This document shows, in pieces, positions 55,851-64,000 of a stretch of 64,000 nt of DNA (position 1 is the stretch's first letter; every line of letters begins with the position of its first letter). Source of the stretch: Pseudomonadota bacterium (GTDB taxonomy: Bacteria; Myxococcota_A; Bradymonadia; Bradymonadales; GCA-2716585). The DNA lies in assembly GCA_005804885.1 (NCBI GenBank), contig SYOX01000083.1, positions 30,457-94,456 of the forward strand. The letters run 5' to 3'. Below the pieces are notes generated by a model, which was not told where the DNA came from, searched no databases, and worked only from the letters and a program-made list of their open reading frames with translations. The position numbers and the translations under genes were made by a program.

Positions 55851-56190
55851 GGCTCGTCGGGTGGACAAGGGGGATCGCACACTCCACCCCCTGTCCCCCT
55901 CCTCGCTCCGCAAGGAGGGGGAACTCTCGTATTACGGACACGGTGGTTCGGGGACGCTCGTATTATGGCTTCGGGTGGATCGAGTCCCGCCCCGACGACA
56001 TCACCACCCGCCCCAGGGGGCCAGTGATCCCGACGCAGGCTCCTGCGGCCCGCCCCCCGAATCATCGTGCCCACCCAACCAGCCCACCCCTTATCTACCT
56101 TACCCGTAATACGAGAGTTCCCCCTCCTTGCGGAGCGAGGAGGTGGACAGGGGGTGGAGTGTGCGATCCCCCTTGTCCACCCGACGAGCC
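55851..56190. mobile_element. MITE-like element: 87-bp inverted repeats flanking a 166-bp spacer
   Basis: 55851-55937 and 56104-56190 are reverse complements with one mismatch seen by eye; no transposase ORF inside. Confidence 0.7.
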
Positions 56191-56367
56191 CGTCCCCCCT
56201 TGTGGGGGGCGGTGCGAGGAGCGTGGGGCGAGGCGCGATACAGGTCGACAAAGGCGACGACGTGCCCCAGAATCGCGGGGTCGCCGCGACCTTGGGGTGG
56301 CTCCGAGGCCGTCGGCGAAGAGGTCGCGGTCTGCGCGGCTTGAACGACGACAGGAGTCGACGCTCCC

Positions 56368-57612
56368 ATGCTCCTTTGCACGCATTGCGGGGCGCCCAAC
56401 GCCGCCCACCACCGCTTCTGCTTGAGCTGCGGCGCCGATCTCAGGGTGCTGGACGCGCGCCTCGGCTCGGCGCCCTCCGAGCCCTCGCCGGCGTTGGTGG
56501 TGCCAGCGCAGCGGCCACGCACGCTGGCCAAGGGAAAGTGGGGCATCCTCAAGACCCACGGCTTCGGGCTCTTCTTCGGGTCGATCTGGGCGCTGATCGG
56601 CGGGATCCTGCTGGTCGTCTTCGGGTCCATCGGCCTCTTCATGCCGCCGATGCTGCTCGGCGCGCTGATCGCGTCGCCCTTCTTCTTCATCGGGACGGGG
56701 ATCGTGCTCGTGGCCCTCTTCCGAGCCATGCTCAAGCACCACCTCGCCATTCACGGCACGCTCGTCCTGGGCCAGGTGGTCTCCTCGGAGGTCGATTCCA
56801 GCATGAGGGTCAACGGCCGGCCTGCGAGGCGGATCACCTTCAGCACCACCGACGCTGGCGGCCGGGCGCAGACGGGCTACGTCCAGAGCTTCGACGACGA
56901 CGTGATCCACGCCCACCCGCCGGGCCTGGAGCTGCCGCTGCTCGTCGACCCCACCGACCCCTCCACGCTGATCGCGCCGTCCATGCTCGGGATTCAGTTC
57001 GTTCAGCCCGCCCCCGTGATCGACAGCCGCCCGGATCACGTCAACCAGGGGGCGCTGCGCGAGCCCTCGATGGCCTCGTGGTCAGCGCCGCTGCGCTCGG
57101 ACACCCAAGAAGGCGCGGCCAGGCTCCCCTTCTGGTTGAGGCTCTTCAGGAAGAAACCACAGGCCGACGCGGGGAGCCTCTCGCTCGACGCTCAGGGCGG
57201 CGGCGGCCTGCTGCTGCGCCAGGATGACCCCCAGGTCGAGCCTCGCAGCGTGGCGCTCGACAGGCCCTTCTCGCTGATCTGCTCGACGTGGCCGGTCAGC
57301 GCGTCGACGACCGAGCTCAACGTCACGGTGCGGCAGCGCGGCGCCGGCGCCGACGATCCCGGCGTCCGCTTCAAGGCGACGCTGCCGCAGAGCCGCGTCT
57401 CGAAGCGCGTGGACGCCAAGCAGGAGGCCGTCGCCACCCTGGATCCTGAGGACTTCGACGCCCTCTGGTCGACGCTGCGCTACTTCGCCTCCGTCCACGG
57501 CGAGCCGCTGCCCGAGGTGGCCGACGTCGCCGACCGGCGCACGCTGCCGCCTTCGAGCCCCGCCGGCGCCAAGGTCGCCGAGGCCCAGCACGCCCAAGCG
57601 CGTCGCCTGTGA
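56368..57612 (+). CDS. Zinc-ribbon membrane protein, DUF3592-like
   Basis: CTHCGAPNAAHHRFCLSCGADL, two hydrophobic segments, then SSEVDSSMRVNGRPARRITFSTTDAGGRAQTGYVQSF. Confidence 0.7.
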   Translation: MLLCTHCGAPNAAHHRFCLSCGADLRVLDARLGSAPSEPSPALVVPAQRPRTLAKGKWGILKTHGFGLFFGSIWALIGGILLVVFGSIGLFMPPMLLGALIASPFFFIGTGIVLVALFRAMLKHHLAIHGTLVLGQVVSSEVDSSMRVNGRPARRITFSTTDAGGRAQTGYVQSFDDDVIHAHPPGLELPLLVDPTDPSTLIAPSMLGIQFVQPAPVIDSRPDHVNQGALREPSMASWSAPLRSDTQEGAARLPFWLRLFRKKPQADAGSLSLDAQGGGGLLLRQDDPQVEPRSVALDRPFSLICSTWPVSASTTELNVTVRQRGAGADDPGVRFKATLPQSRVSKRVDAKQEAVATLDPEDFDALWSTLRYFASVHGEPLPEVADVADRRTLPPSSPAGAKVAEAQHAQARRL

Positions 57613-57622
57613 GGCGCCCAGG

Positions 57623-57708
57623 GGTCTGAATCGGAGGCCGCCGATCAGGGCCGAAGGTCGCGGATGGTCTGAATCGGAGGTTGCCGATCAGGGCCGAAGG
57701 TAGCGGAT
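57623..57708. repeat. 43-bp tandem duplication including the 3' end of the TetR gene
   Basis: GGTCTGAATCGGAGG(CC/TT)GCCGATCAGGGCCGAAGGT(C/A)GCGGAT, units 57623-57665 and 57666-57708. Confidence 0.85.
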
Positions 57709-58314
57709 GATCAGCTCGATGAGCTCGTCGGCGAAGCGATGGTCTGTCAGCAGCTCCCGGTTCTCGATCTCGGCCGAGTAGAGGATCCCGTTGACCGCGT
57801 TGACGACGATGAAGGAGGCCACGTCCAGATCGCGCGGGCGCAGCGTGTCGGCCTTGCTCTGCATCGCCACGGCGACCAGCGCCCGTATCCGCTCAAGCCA
57901 CGCCCGCAAGAGGTGGAAGCCCTCCAGGTGCGTGACCTCGAGCAGGAGCACGCGGCTGAGCTCCGCGTCGACCTGGGTGGCCTCAAGGAGCGCATGGACG
58001 ACCGCCCGCACGGCCAGCTCCAGCGTCGCCCCCTCCGACTCGGCCATCTCCGAGAGCTTCTCGACCACCACCGCCGTCTGGCGCTCGCACACCCGCTCGA
58101 AGAGCGCCAGCACCATCGCGTCCTTGTTGGGGAAGTACTGATAGAGCGACCCGACGCTGACACCGGCCTCCTTCGCGATCCGGTTGGTGCTCATGTGCCG
58201 GTAGCCCTCGGCGATCAAAAGGCGAGCCGTCGCCTCCAGGAGCCGCTCGACCATCTCCCGCGAGCGCTCCTGGGCCGGCTCCTTGCGGGGCTTGAGGTCT
58301 TCTGAGTCGCCCAT
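57688..58314 (-). CDS. TetR/AcrR-family regulator
   Basis: RLLEATARLLIAEGYRHMSTNRIAKEAGVSVGSLYQYFPNKDAMVLALFERV. Confidence 0.93.
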   Translation of the reverse strand: MGDSEDLKPRKEPAQERSREMVERLLEATARLLIAEGYRHMSTNRIAKEAGVSVGSLYQYFPNKDAMVLALFERVCERQTAVVVEKLSEMAESEGATLELAVRAVVHALLEATQVDAELSRVLLLEVTHLEGFHLLRAWLERIRALVAVAMQSKADTLRPRDLDVASFIVVNAVNGILYSAEIENRELLTDHRFADELIELIIRYLRP

Positions 58315-58338
58315 CAGGCCCTCATTTTCAAAAGCGAG

Positions 58339-58389
58339 TTGATAAACGCGAGTGACTGCTCACATTCTAGAACGCGAGCAGTCACTCGC
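58339..58389. promoter_or_regulatory. Divergent regulatory region with 14-bp inverted repeat (candidate TetR operator)
   Basis: GCGAGTGACTGCTC (58348-58361) / GAGCAGTCACTCGC (58376-58389), overlapping a TTGATA-N18-CATTCT promoter candidate. Confidence 0.7.
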
Positions 58390-58469
58390 ATTAAGATCAG
58401 GGTGCGAGGAGGGCCCCCCCTCCTTTGGCCCTTGGAAATACCACGGATCGCGTCAGGAAGGAGAAGACC

Positions 58470-59861
58470 ATGAGCACGACGGTACACGAGGCGAGCTGGA
58501 GGGGCGTCGAGTCGAGGGAGCGCAAGGCGGCCACGCCGCCGGGTCCCAGGGGGACGCCCTTGATCGGGGTGCTCAAGCCCTTCTCCGACAACCCGCTCGA
58601 CTTCGTGACCCAGACGGCGAGGCGGTGGGAGGGTGGCGTCATCCGGCTGCCCTTTGGGCCGGTGACGCAGTACTTCATCACCGATCCGGCGTTGATCGAG
58701 GAGGTCCTGTTGACCCGCAGCGGCTCGTTCATCAAGGACGAGATGACGCGAAAGTTGTCCACGGCGCTCGGTCAGGGGCTGCTGACGACGGAGGGCGAGG
58801 CGTGGAAGAGGAGCCGGAAGCTGGTGGCGCCGAAGCTGCGCAAGAAGCAGATCGAGGCCTACGCCGACGCGATGGTGCGCCACACCGAGGCGGCCGTGGG
58901 CAAGTGGGAGACCGGCGAGGTTCGGGATATTCACGAGGAGATGATGCACCTGACGCTGGAGATCGTCGCCGAGACGCTCTTTGGCGCCAGCGTCGGCGAT
59001 GGCGCCCACAAGGTCGGCCAGTGCCTTGAGAGCATGATGGAGGTCTTCGTGGCCGAGGAGCGCACGCTGCTGCGCTTCGTCCCGGACTGGATCCCGACGC
59101 CCAGCCGTGTCAAGGCGCGCAAGGGGATCGGGGATCTCGACGCGGTGCTCTTCGGGATGATCGAGGCGCGGCGGCAGGGCGCGCCCGGCGACGATCTCCT
59201 GTGGCTGCTGCTGACGGCCGAGGACGACGAGGGCGGCCGGATGAGCGATCTGCAGCTTCGGGACGAGGCCGTCACGCTCTTCCTGGCCGGGCACGAGACC
59301 ACGGCGCTGGCGCTCTCCTTCGCGCTGACGCTGATCGCCGAGCACTCGGCCTTCGAGCGCCGCCTCACCGACGAGATCGACGCCGTCCTGGGCGATCGCC
59401 CCGCCACGGCGGACGACTTCATGAGGCTGCCGCTGACCACCGCCGCCGTCAAGGAGGCCATGCGCCTCTACCCGCCGGCCTGGGCCATCGGCCGCGAGGC
59501 CATCGAGGAGGTCGAGATCGGCGGCTACACCATCCCGAAGGGCGGCCAGGTCTTCATGTCCCAGTGGGTCACCCACCGCGATCCGCGCTGGTTCAAGGAC
59601 CCTGAGCGCTTCGACCCCGAGCGCTGGATGGTCGAGGACCCCGACCGACCCCGCTTCGCCTACTTCCCCTTCGGCGGCGGCCCGCGCGTCTGCGTCGGCA
59701 ACCACTTCGCCATGATGGAGATGGTCCTGGTCCTGGCCACGCTCTACCAGCGAGCCCGAGTCCGCCGGACCTCCTGGGAGAAGCTCGAGATCTCGCCCGC
59801 CGTCACCCTGCGCCCCACCGGCCCCATCAACATGCGCATCGAGCGCATCGACAAAGCCTGA
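58470..59861 (+). CDS. Cytochrome P450
   Basis: I-helix LAGHETTALAL, KEAMRLYPPAW (ExxR), haem loop FGGGPRVCVGNHFA; AAGGAG RBS. Confidence 0.96.
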   Translation: MSTTVHEASWRGVESRERKAATPPGPRGTPLIGVLKPFSDNPLDFVTQTARRWEGGVIRLPFGPVTQYFITDPALIEEVLLTRSGSFIKDEMTRKLSTALGQGLLTTEGEAWKRSRKLVAPKLRKKQIEAYADAMVRHTEAAVGKWETGEVRDIHEEMMHLTLEIVAETLFGASVGDGAHKVGQCLESMMEVFVAEERTLLRFVPDWIPTPSRVKARKGIGDLDAVLFGMIEARRQGAPGDDLLWLLLTAEDDEGGRMSDLQLRDEAVTLFLAGHETTALALSFALTLIAEHSAFERRLTDEIDAVLGDRPATADDFMRLPLTTAAVKEAMRLYPPAWAIGREAIEEVEIGGYTIPKGGQVFMSQWVTHRDPRWFKDPERFDPERWMVEDPDRPRFAYFPFGGGPRVCVGNHFAMMEMVLVLATLYQRARVRRTSWEKLEISPAVTLRPTGPINMRIERIDKA

Positions 59862-59989
59862 CCTTCAAGCCCTCGCCGCATCCAAAGCCACGACCCTTTG
59901 AATGCGCCGCAATATCGGGGCGTCAGCAACCGTGTCGCCCAGCCCGGGCGGCCTCGCTCGCTGACACCGACGTTGAAGTAGGGTGCACC

Positions 59990-60646
59990 ATGAAAACGAC
60001 CCCCCTGACCCTGATCCTCGCCGTTTTCGCCCTGACCGCCTCCGCCTGCACGATCATCGACGGCAATGGCGTCCTCGTCGAGGAGCGCCGGCCCTTGAGC
60101 GCGTTCAGCGAGGTCGCAGCCGACGGCCCCATCCAGATCGACATCCAGGTCGACCCCGACGCCCAGACCCCCTTCGCCATCGCGCTGTCCGGGGACGAGA
60201 ACCTGATGCCCTACGTCGCCACGCGCCTGGAAGGCCACCGCCTCATCATCGAGGAGACCGAGTGGCTCTCCCCCGCCCAGCCCCTGCGCGCCACCCTCAC
60301 CGTCCCCCGCCTGCGCGGCATCGACGTCAGCGACAGCGCCTCCATCATCGTCCGAGGCGTCCACCGCGACACGCTGCGCGTGCGCGCCGCAGGCCACAGC
60401 CGCGTCGTGCTCCAGGGCGAGGTCGAGTCCTTGAGCATCGCCAGCTCGGGCTCGGCCCACATCGACGCGCTCGATCTGGTGGCCTGGAGCGCCCACGTCG
60501 ACCTGGTCGACAACGCCTCCGTCGAGGTCTGCGTCGAAGAGACCCTTGAGATCAGCGCCTCAGGCTTCTCGACCCTGACCTTCGCCTGCAACCCCTTCCA
60601 CGTCATCGAAGACACCGCCGACAACGCCCACGTCCAGCGCTACTGA
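59990..60646 (+). CDS. DUF2807-like lipoprotein
   Basis: Lipobox LTASAC; FSEVAADGPIQIDIQV ... GIDVSDSASIIVRG ... LSIASSGSAHIDA pattern. Confidence 0.8.
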   Translation: MKTTPLTLILAVFALTASACTIIDGNGVLVEERRPLSAFSEVAADGPIQIDIQVDPDAQTPFAIALSGDENLMPYVATRLEGHRLIIEETEWLSPAQPLRATLTVPRLRGIDVSDSASIIVRGVHRDTLRVRAAGHSRVVLQGEVESLSIASSGSAHIDALDLVAWSAHVDLVDNASVEVCVEETLEISASGFSTLTFACNPFHVIEDTADNAHVQRY

Positions 60647-60784
60647 CCCCGACGACCCGGCCCCCCACCCCATCAGGCGCACCGCTCGACCTCAACGCCA
60701 ACAAGCTCCGCCTGCGGCGCATCGACGGCCCTCTTCACACGGCCGCCTCCGCAGGCGACCAGGCCCGCCTCGCCGGCGACGCCC

Positions 60785-61420
60785 TCACGACTCCCCCAAC
60801 AGCACCTTCAGCGCCGCCGTCATGGCGAGCGCCTCCAAGGGCACCGGCGACGGCGGCGTCGCCAGCGGCCCAGGGATCGCCAGAACCTCGGACATCTCCA
60901 CGACTTCCACGAGCCCGGGCGACCCGCCCGCCCGCGAACCCAGGTTCAGCGACCACCACCCCACGTCCCGCCACGCCCCGAACTTGAACCCCACGGCCTT
61001 GTAGACCCCCACCGGCTCAAAGCCCATCGACTCATGCAGCCGCACGCTGCCCGCGTTCGGCAAGGTGATCCCCGCCAGCGCCACCGCGAAGCCCTGATGC
61101 CGCAGCACCTCGAAGAGCACCCCGTAGAGCGCACGGCCCACGCCCCGCTTATGGAAGTCCTCGCGCACATACACCGAGACCTCCACCGTCCACTGGTACG
61201 CCGCCCTGCTCCGGTGCCCCGACGCATACGCGTAGCCCACCGCCACGCCCTGCTCCTCGAAGACCAGCCACGGCCACCCCCTGAGCGTCTGCGCGATGCG
61301 CGCCTCGAAGTCCCCCAGCGATGGCGGCTCGATCTCGAAGGTCGCCACGCCGACCTCGACCTGATGGGCGTAGATCGCCAGCAGCGCGCCCGCGTCCGAT
61401 GTCCTGGCCAGCCGTATCAT
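60785..61420 (-). CDS. GNAT acetyltransferase, phosphinothricin acetyltransferase-like
   Basis: MIRLARTSDAGALLAIYAHQVEVGVATFEIEPPS ... EVSVYVREDFHKRGVGRALYGVLFEVL ... NAGSVRLHESMGFEPVGVYKAVGFKFGAWRDVGWW. Confidence 0.92.
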   Translation of the reverse strand: MIRLARTSDAGALLAIYAHQVEVGVATFEIEPPSLGDFEARIAQTLRGWPWLVFEEQGVAVGYAYASGHRSRAAYQWTVEVSVYVREDFHKRGVGRALYGVLFEVLRHQGFAVALAGITLPNAGSVRLHESMGFEPVGVYKAVGFKFGAWRDVGWWSLNLGSRAGGSPGLVEVVEMSEVLAIPGPLATPPSPVPLEALAMTAALKVLLGES

Positions 61421-62592
61421 TGAAACCTCAACCACGCCGTCGACAGCGTGCTGGCCCTCAACAGCGCCCTGCTCGCCTCCGCCCTGGCCTCCTGCGCCAA
61501 CCCCTCGTCGCGCGACAGCGCCTCAAGCTCCCGCCAGATCTGCGGCATGAAGGGCAAGAGCCGCCAGTCCGGATCCTGAACCACCTTGCCCTCCCGAACC
61601 CGCCGCAGCAGCGCCACCCCGACGTGGGTGCCCAGGTAGTCGCGCACCGAGGCGTCCAGCCCCAGCTCTGGCCACGCCGCCAGCACCCGCACTATCGCCA
61701 GCGTGTCGTCCTCGTAGATGAAGCGCCGCAGATCCGTCAACGCCCGGTTCGGCGTGCTCGACATCACCTCCAGCGACGCCATCACCTCGATCAACGCCGT
61801 CAGGAAGACCGCCGGCGAGCCCGGCCTGTCCTCTGGCCTTGCGCTCATCGCGCCCAGGATCAGCGCCTCGACCTCCCTGGGGATGCTGGCGTCCACCGCC
61901 CGCGGCGGCCTGGGCGCCTCGTTGACCACCCTCGTCATCAGCGAGAAGATCGACCCACCCTCAAAAGGCGCCTCCCCCACCACCAAGTGGTAGAGCAGCG
62001 CCCCGAGCGTATAGACCGCCGAGGTCGCCTCGAAGGCCCCGCCCGAGACACACTCCGGCGCCATGTACACCACGCTCCGATGACGCGGGCTCGACCCCAT
62101 CCCGTTGAGCAAGCGGCGATCCTCCGCCGACAAGCGCGTCCCGAGCCCCAGGATCGTCACCTCCCCCGCGCTCGACATTCTGATATCATGAATGTCCATG
62201 CAGGGTTGCAGGACACCGCGCTCCATCGCCGTGCTCACCGGGCAGGTCGCCTGCGCCATCACCCACAGCGCCTGCAAGGGGCTCATCGCTCGACCCGGCG
62301 TCAGAATCTGCGCCAGCGAACGCTCCGCGACGAACTCCGAGACGACCCCGAAGAAGGGCCCCTCCCTCTTCACCCCCAGCAAGGCCGGCGCGCGCCGCAG
62401 GCCCACCCCCTCCAGCGCCTCGACCGCCCGCCTTGTCGTCGCCTCGATGCGCGTGCCCTCAAGGCGAAACCTCGGGAAGAGCTTGATCGCCACCTCTCGC
62501 CCCGACGCCACCTCGACGCCGCGCCAGACATCGTCCGCGCCGTCGCTGTCGAGCAGCTCGTGCAGCTCGTACGAAGGCCCGCCCTCAACCAT
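61417..62592 (-). CDS. Protein-kinase-fold protein, predicted pseudokinase
   Basis: REVAIKLFPR retained; catalytic loop is GVLQPCMDIHDIRMSSAGEVTILGLG (no HRD, no DFG); VVYMAPECVSGG retained. Confidence 0.8.
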   Translation of the reverse strand: MVEGGPSYELHELLDSDGADDVWRGVEVASGREVAIKLFPRFRLEGTRIEATTRRAVEALEGVGLRRAPALLGVKREGPFFGVVSEFVAERSLAQILTPGRAMSPLQALWVMAQATCPVSTAMERGVLQPCMDIHDIRMSSAGEVTILGLGTRLSAEDRRLLNGMGSSPRHRSVVYMAPECVSGGAFEATSAVYTLGALLYHLVVGEAPFEGGSIFSLMTRVVNEAPRPPRAVDASIPREVEALILGAMSARPEDRPGSPAVFLTALIEVMASLEVMSSTPNRALTDLRRFIYEDDTLAIVRVLAAWPELGLDASVRDYLGTHVGVALLRRVREGKVVQDPDWRLLPFMPQIWRELEALSRDEGLAQEARAEASRALLRASTLSTAWLRFQ

Positions 62593-62884
62593 CTTGACAC
62601 GACGCTGGCGCCTTCCAGAACTCCACGTAGAACGACACCTCGCCCAGAGGCCGGACCCGATGCGGCACTTGGGGCTCGATCACCCCCTCGACCCCAGGCA
62701 CGAGCGTGTAGACCCCCCCCGGCTCGACGAGGACCTCATACTCCAGCGCCCCCGACAAAACGCACACGCGCGCCCAGCACCCGTCCTTTGTCGTGTGCGA
62801 GCCCTTGAGCCCCTCCGGGATCGTCTCCTGATCCCACACCCTCGTGCGCCGATATGCCACCGCGCCTGTCGGGATCGCCTTCAT
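62585..62884 (-). CDS. DUF1971-like cupin protein
   Basis: YRRTRVWDQETIPEGLKGSHTTKDGCWARVCVLSGALEYEVLVEPGGVYTLVPGVEGVIEPQVPHRVRPLGEVSFYVEFWK. Confidence 0.8.
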   Translation of the reverse strand: MKAIPTGAVAYRRTRVWDQETIPEGLKGSHTTKDGCWARVCVLSGALEYEVLVEPGGVYTLVPGVEGVIEPQVPHRVRPLGEVSFYVEFWKAPASCQDG

Positions 62885-63028
62885 GACTCCTGCTCCTCTC
62901 TATCGGAGGGCTCTCCATCCTAGCCCCACCCCTCCCAGAAAGGAAGGCTAGGACTCTCACCCGCTCATCCTTGCAAACCTCGCCATTCCATTGCACCAAC
63001 AACGCATGACCCACAGGAGGACAACGAC

Positions 63029-64000
63029 ATGTCACCCCCCAAGGCTCTCTTCGCCACCACGCTCGCCTCGATCACCCTCATGGCGCTCTCACCGGCCCCC
63101 GCGGAGGCCTTCTGCGGGTTCTACGTCTCGGGCGCCGATGGGCAGCTCTTCGCCAACGCCACGCAGGTCGTCCTGATGCGCGAAGGCACCCGGACGGTCC
63201 TGTCGATGCAGAACAACTACGAGGGGCCGCCGAGCGACTTCGCCATGGTCATCCCGGTGCCTGTCGTGCTCCAGAAGGAGAACGTCAAGACCCTCTCCAA
63301 GGACATCTTCGACCGCGTCGACAAGATGGCCGCCCCGCGCCTCGTCGAATACTGGGAGGTCGACCCCTGCGCCGTCCTCCCCGACTACGAAAAGGACTTT
63401 GCTTCCCGGAGGTTCTCGGCCTCGGCCAACGGCGCGCACAAGAAGAACGGCGCCAAGGAGGTCAAGATCGAGGCGCAGTTCGAGGTGGGGGAGTACGAGA
63501 TCGTGATCCTGAGCGCGAACGACTCCGGGGCGCTCGATGCGTGGCTCAGGAGCAACAAGTACAACATCCCGCAAGGGGCCGAGCCGGTGCTGCGACCCTA
63601 CGTCGAGGCCGGCACCAAGTTCTTCGTGGCCCGGGTCAACGCCAAGAAGGTCACCTTCGAGGGGAACAAGGCCCTGCTCTCTCCCCTTCGATTCTTCTAT
63701 GATTCCAAGGACTTCAGCCTGCCGATCCGGCTCGGGATGCTCAACGCCAGCGGGCACCAGGACCTCATCGTCCACATCCTGGCCAGGAACCAGCGCTACG
63801 AGGTGGCCAACTACAAGAACGTCACCATCCCGACCAACATCGGCGTCGGCGAGGACGCCAAGAGCCGCTTCGGGGAGTTCTACGCGGCGCTCTTTGACCG
63901 CACTCTGGCCCAGAACCCTGGCTCGGTCGTCACCGAGTACGCGTGGGACGCTTCGTCGTGCGATCCTTGCCCTGGGCCGACGCTGAACCAGAACGACTTC
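63029..64000 (+). CDS. DUF2330-domain secreted protein (partial, runs off window end)
   Basis: Signal peptide ending PAEAFCGFYVSGADGQLFANATQVVLMREGTRTVLSMQNNYEGPPSDFAMVIPVP. Confidence 0.88.
   Translation, partial: MSPPKALFATTLASITLMALSPAPAEAFCGFYVSGADGQLFANATQVVLMREGTRTVLSMQNNYEGPPSDFAMVIPVPVVLQKENVKTLSKDIFDRVDKMAAPRLVEYWEVDPCAVLPDYEKDFASRRFSASANGAHKKNGAKEVKIEAQFEVGEYEIVILSANDSGALDAWLRSNKYNIPQGAEPVLRPYVEAGTKFFVARVNAKKVTFEGNKALLSPLRFFYDSKDFSLPIRLGMLNASGHQDLIVHILARNQRYEVANYKNVTIPTNIGVGEDAKSRFGEFYAALFDRTLAQNPGSVVTEYAWDASSCDPCPGPTLNQNDF

Overview
High-GC bacterial chromosome segment, about 45 supportable protein-coding genes. The style (FG-GAP and Cys-rich lipoproteins, Ser/Thr kinases, WD40/LRR/HEAT proteins, multihaem cytochrome) resembles Myxococcota/Bradymonadales-type bacteria; this taxonomic guess is inference. 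Housekeeping genes include gltX, an rluB-like pseudouridine synthase, thiD, an ALDH7-like dehydrogenase and several tRNAs. The most unusual part is a visibly AT-richer island (~8.2-17.0 kb). It is bracketed by an exact 17-bp direct repeat (8178-8194 and 16978-16994, exactly 8800 bp apart). All its genes are on the minus strand: two related right-handed beta-helix (tailspike/pectate-lyase-like) proteins without obvious signal peptides, an FG-GAP lipoprotein, and three tandem small paralogs sharing an N-terminal PYQxITLG motif. One beta-helix gene carries a G11 homopolymer and a separate frameshift. I consider this cassette the best candidate for an undescribed system. Other points of interest: non-canonical tRNA-like genes (33.2-33.5 kb and 44.9-45.2 kb), an 87-bp inverted-repeat MITE-like element (55.85-56.19 kb) with a relative at 20.7 kb, prokaryotic BRCT-LRR proteins, a multihaem cytochrome with a CX11CH motif, a BVMO-SDR fusion with its own TetR and operator-like palindrome, a second TetR/P450 pair with a 14-bp inverted repeat, and a degenerate kinase. 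No CRISPR array, rRNA operon, integrase or intact transposase was recognised. All family calls are from reading the translations by eye; no database search was run.
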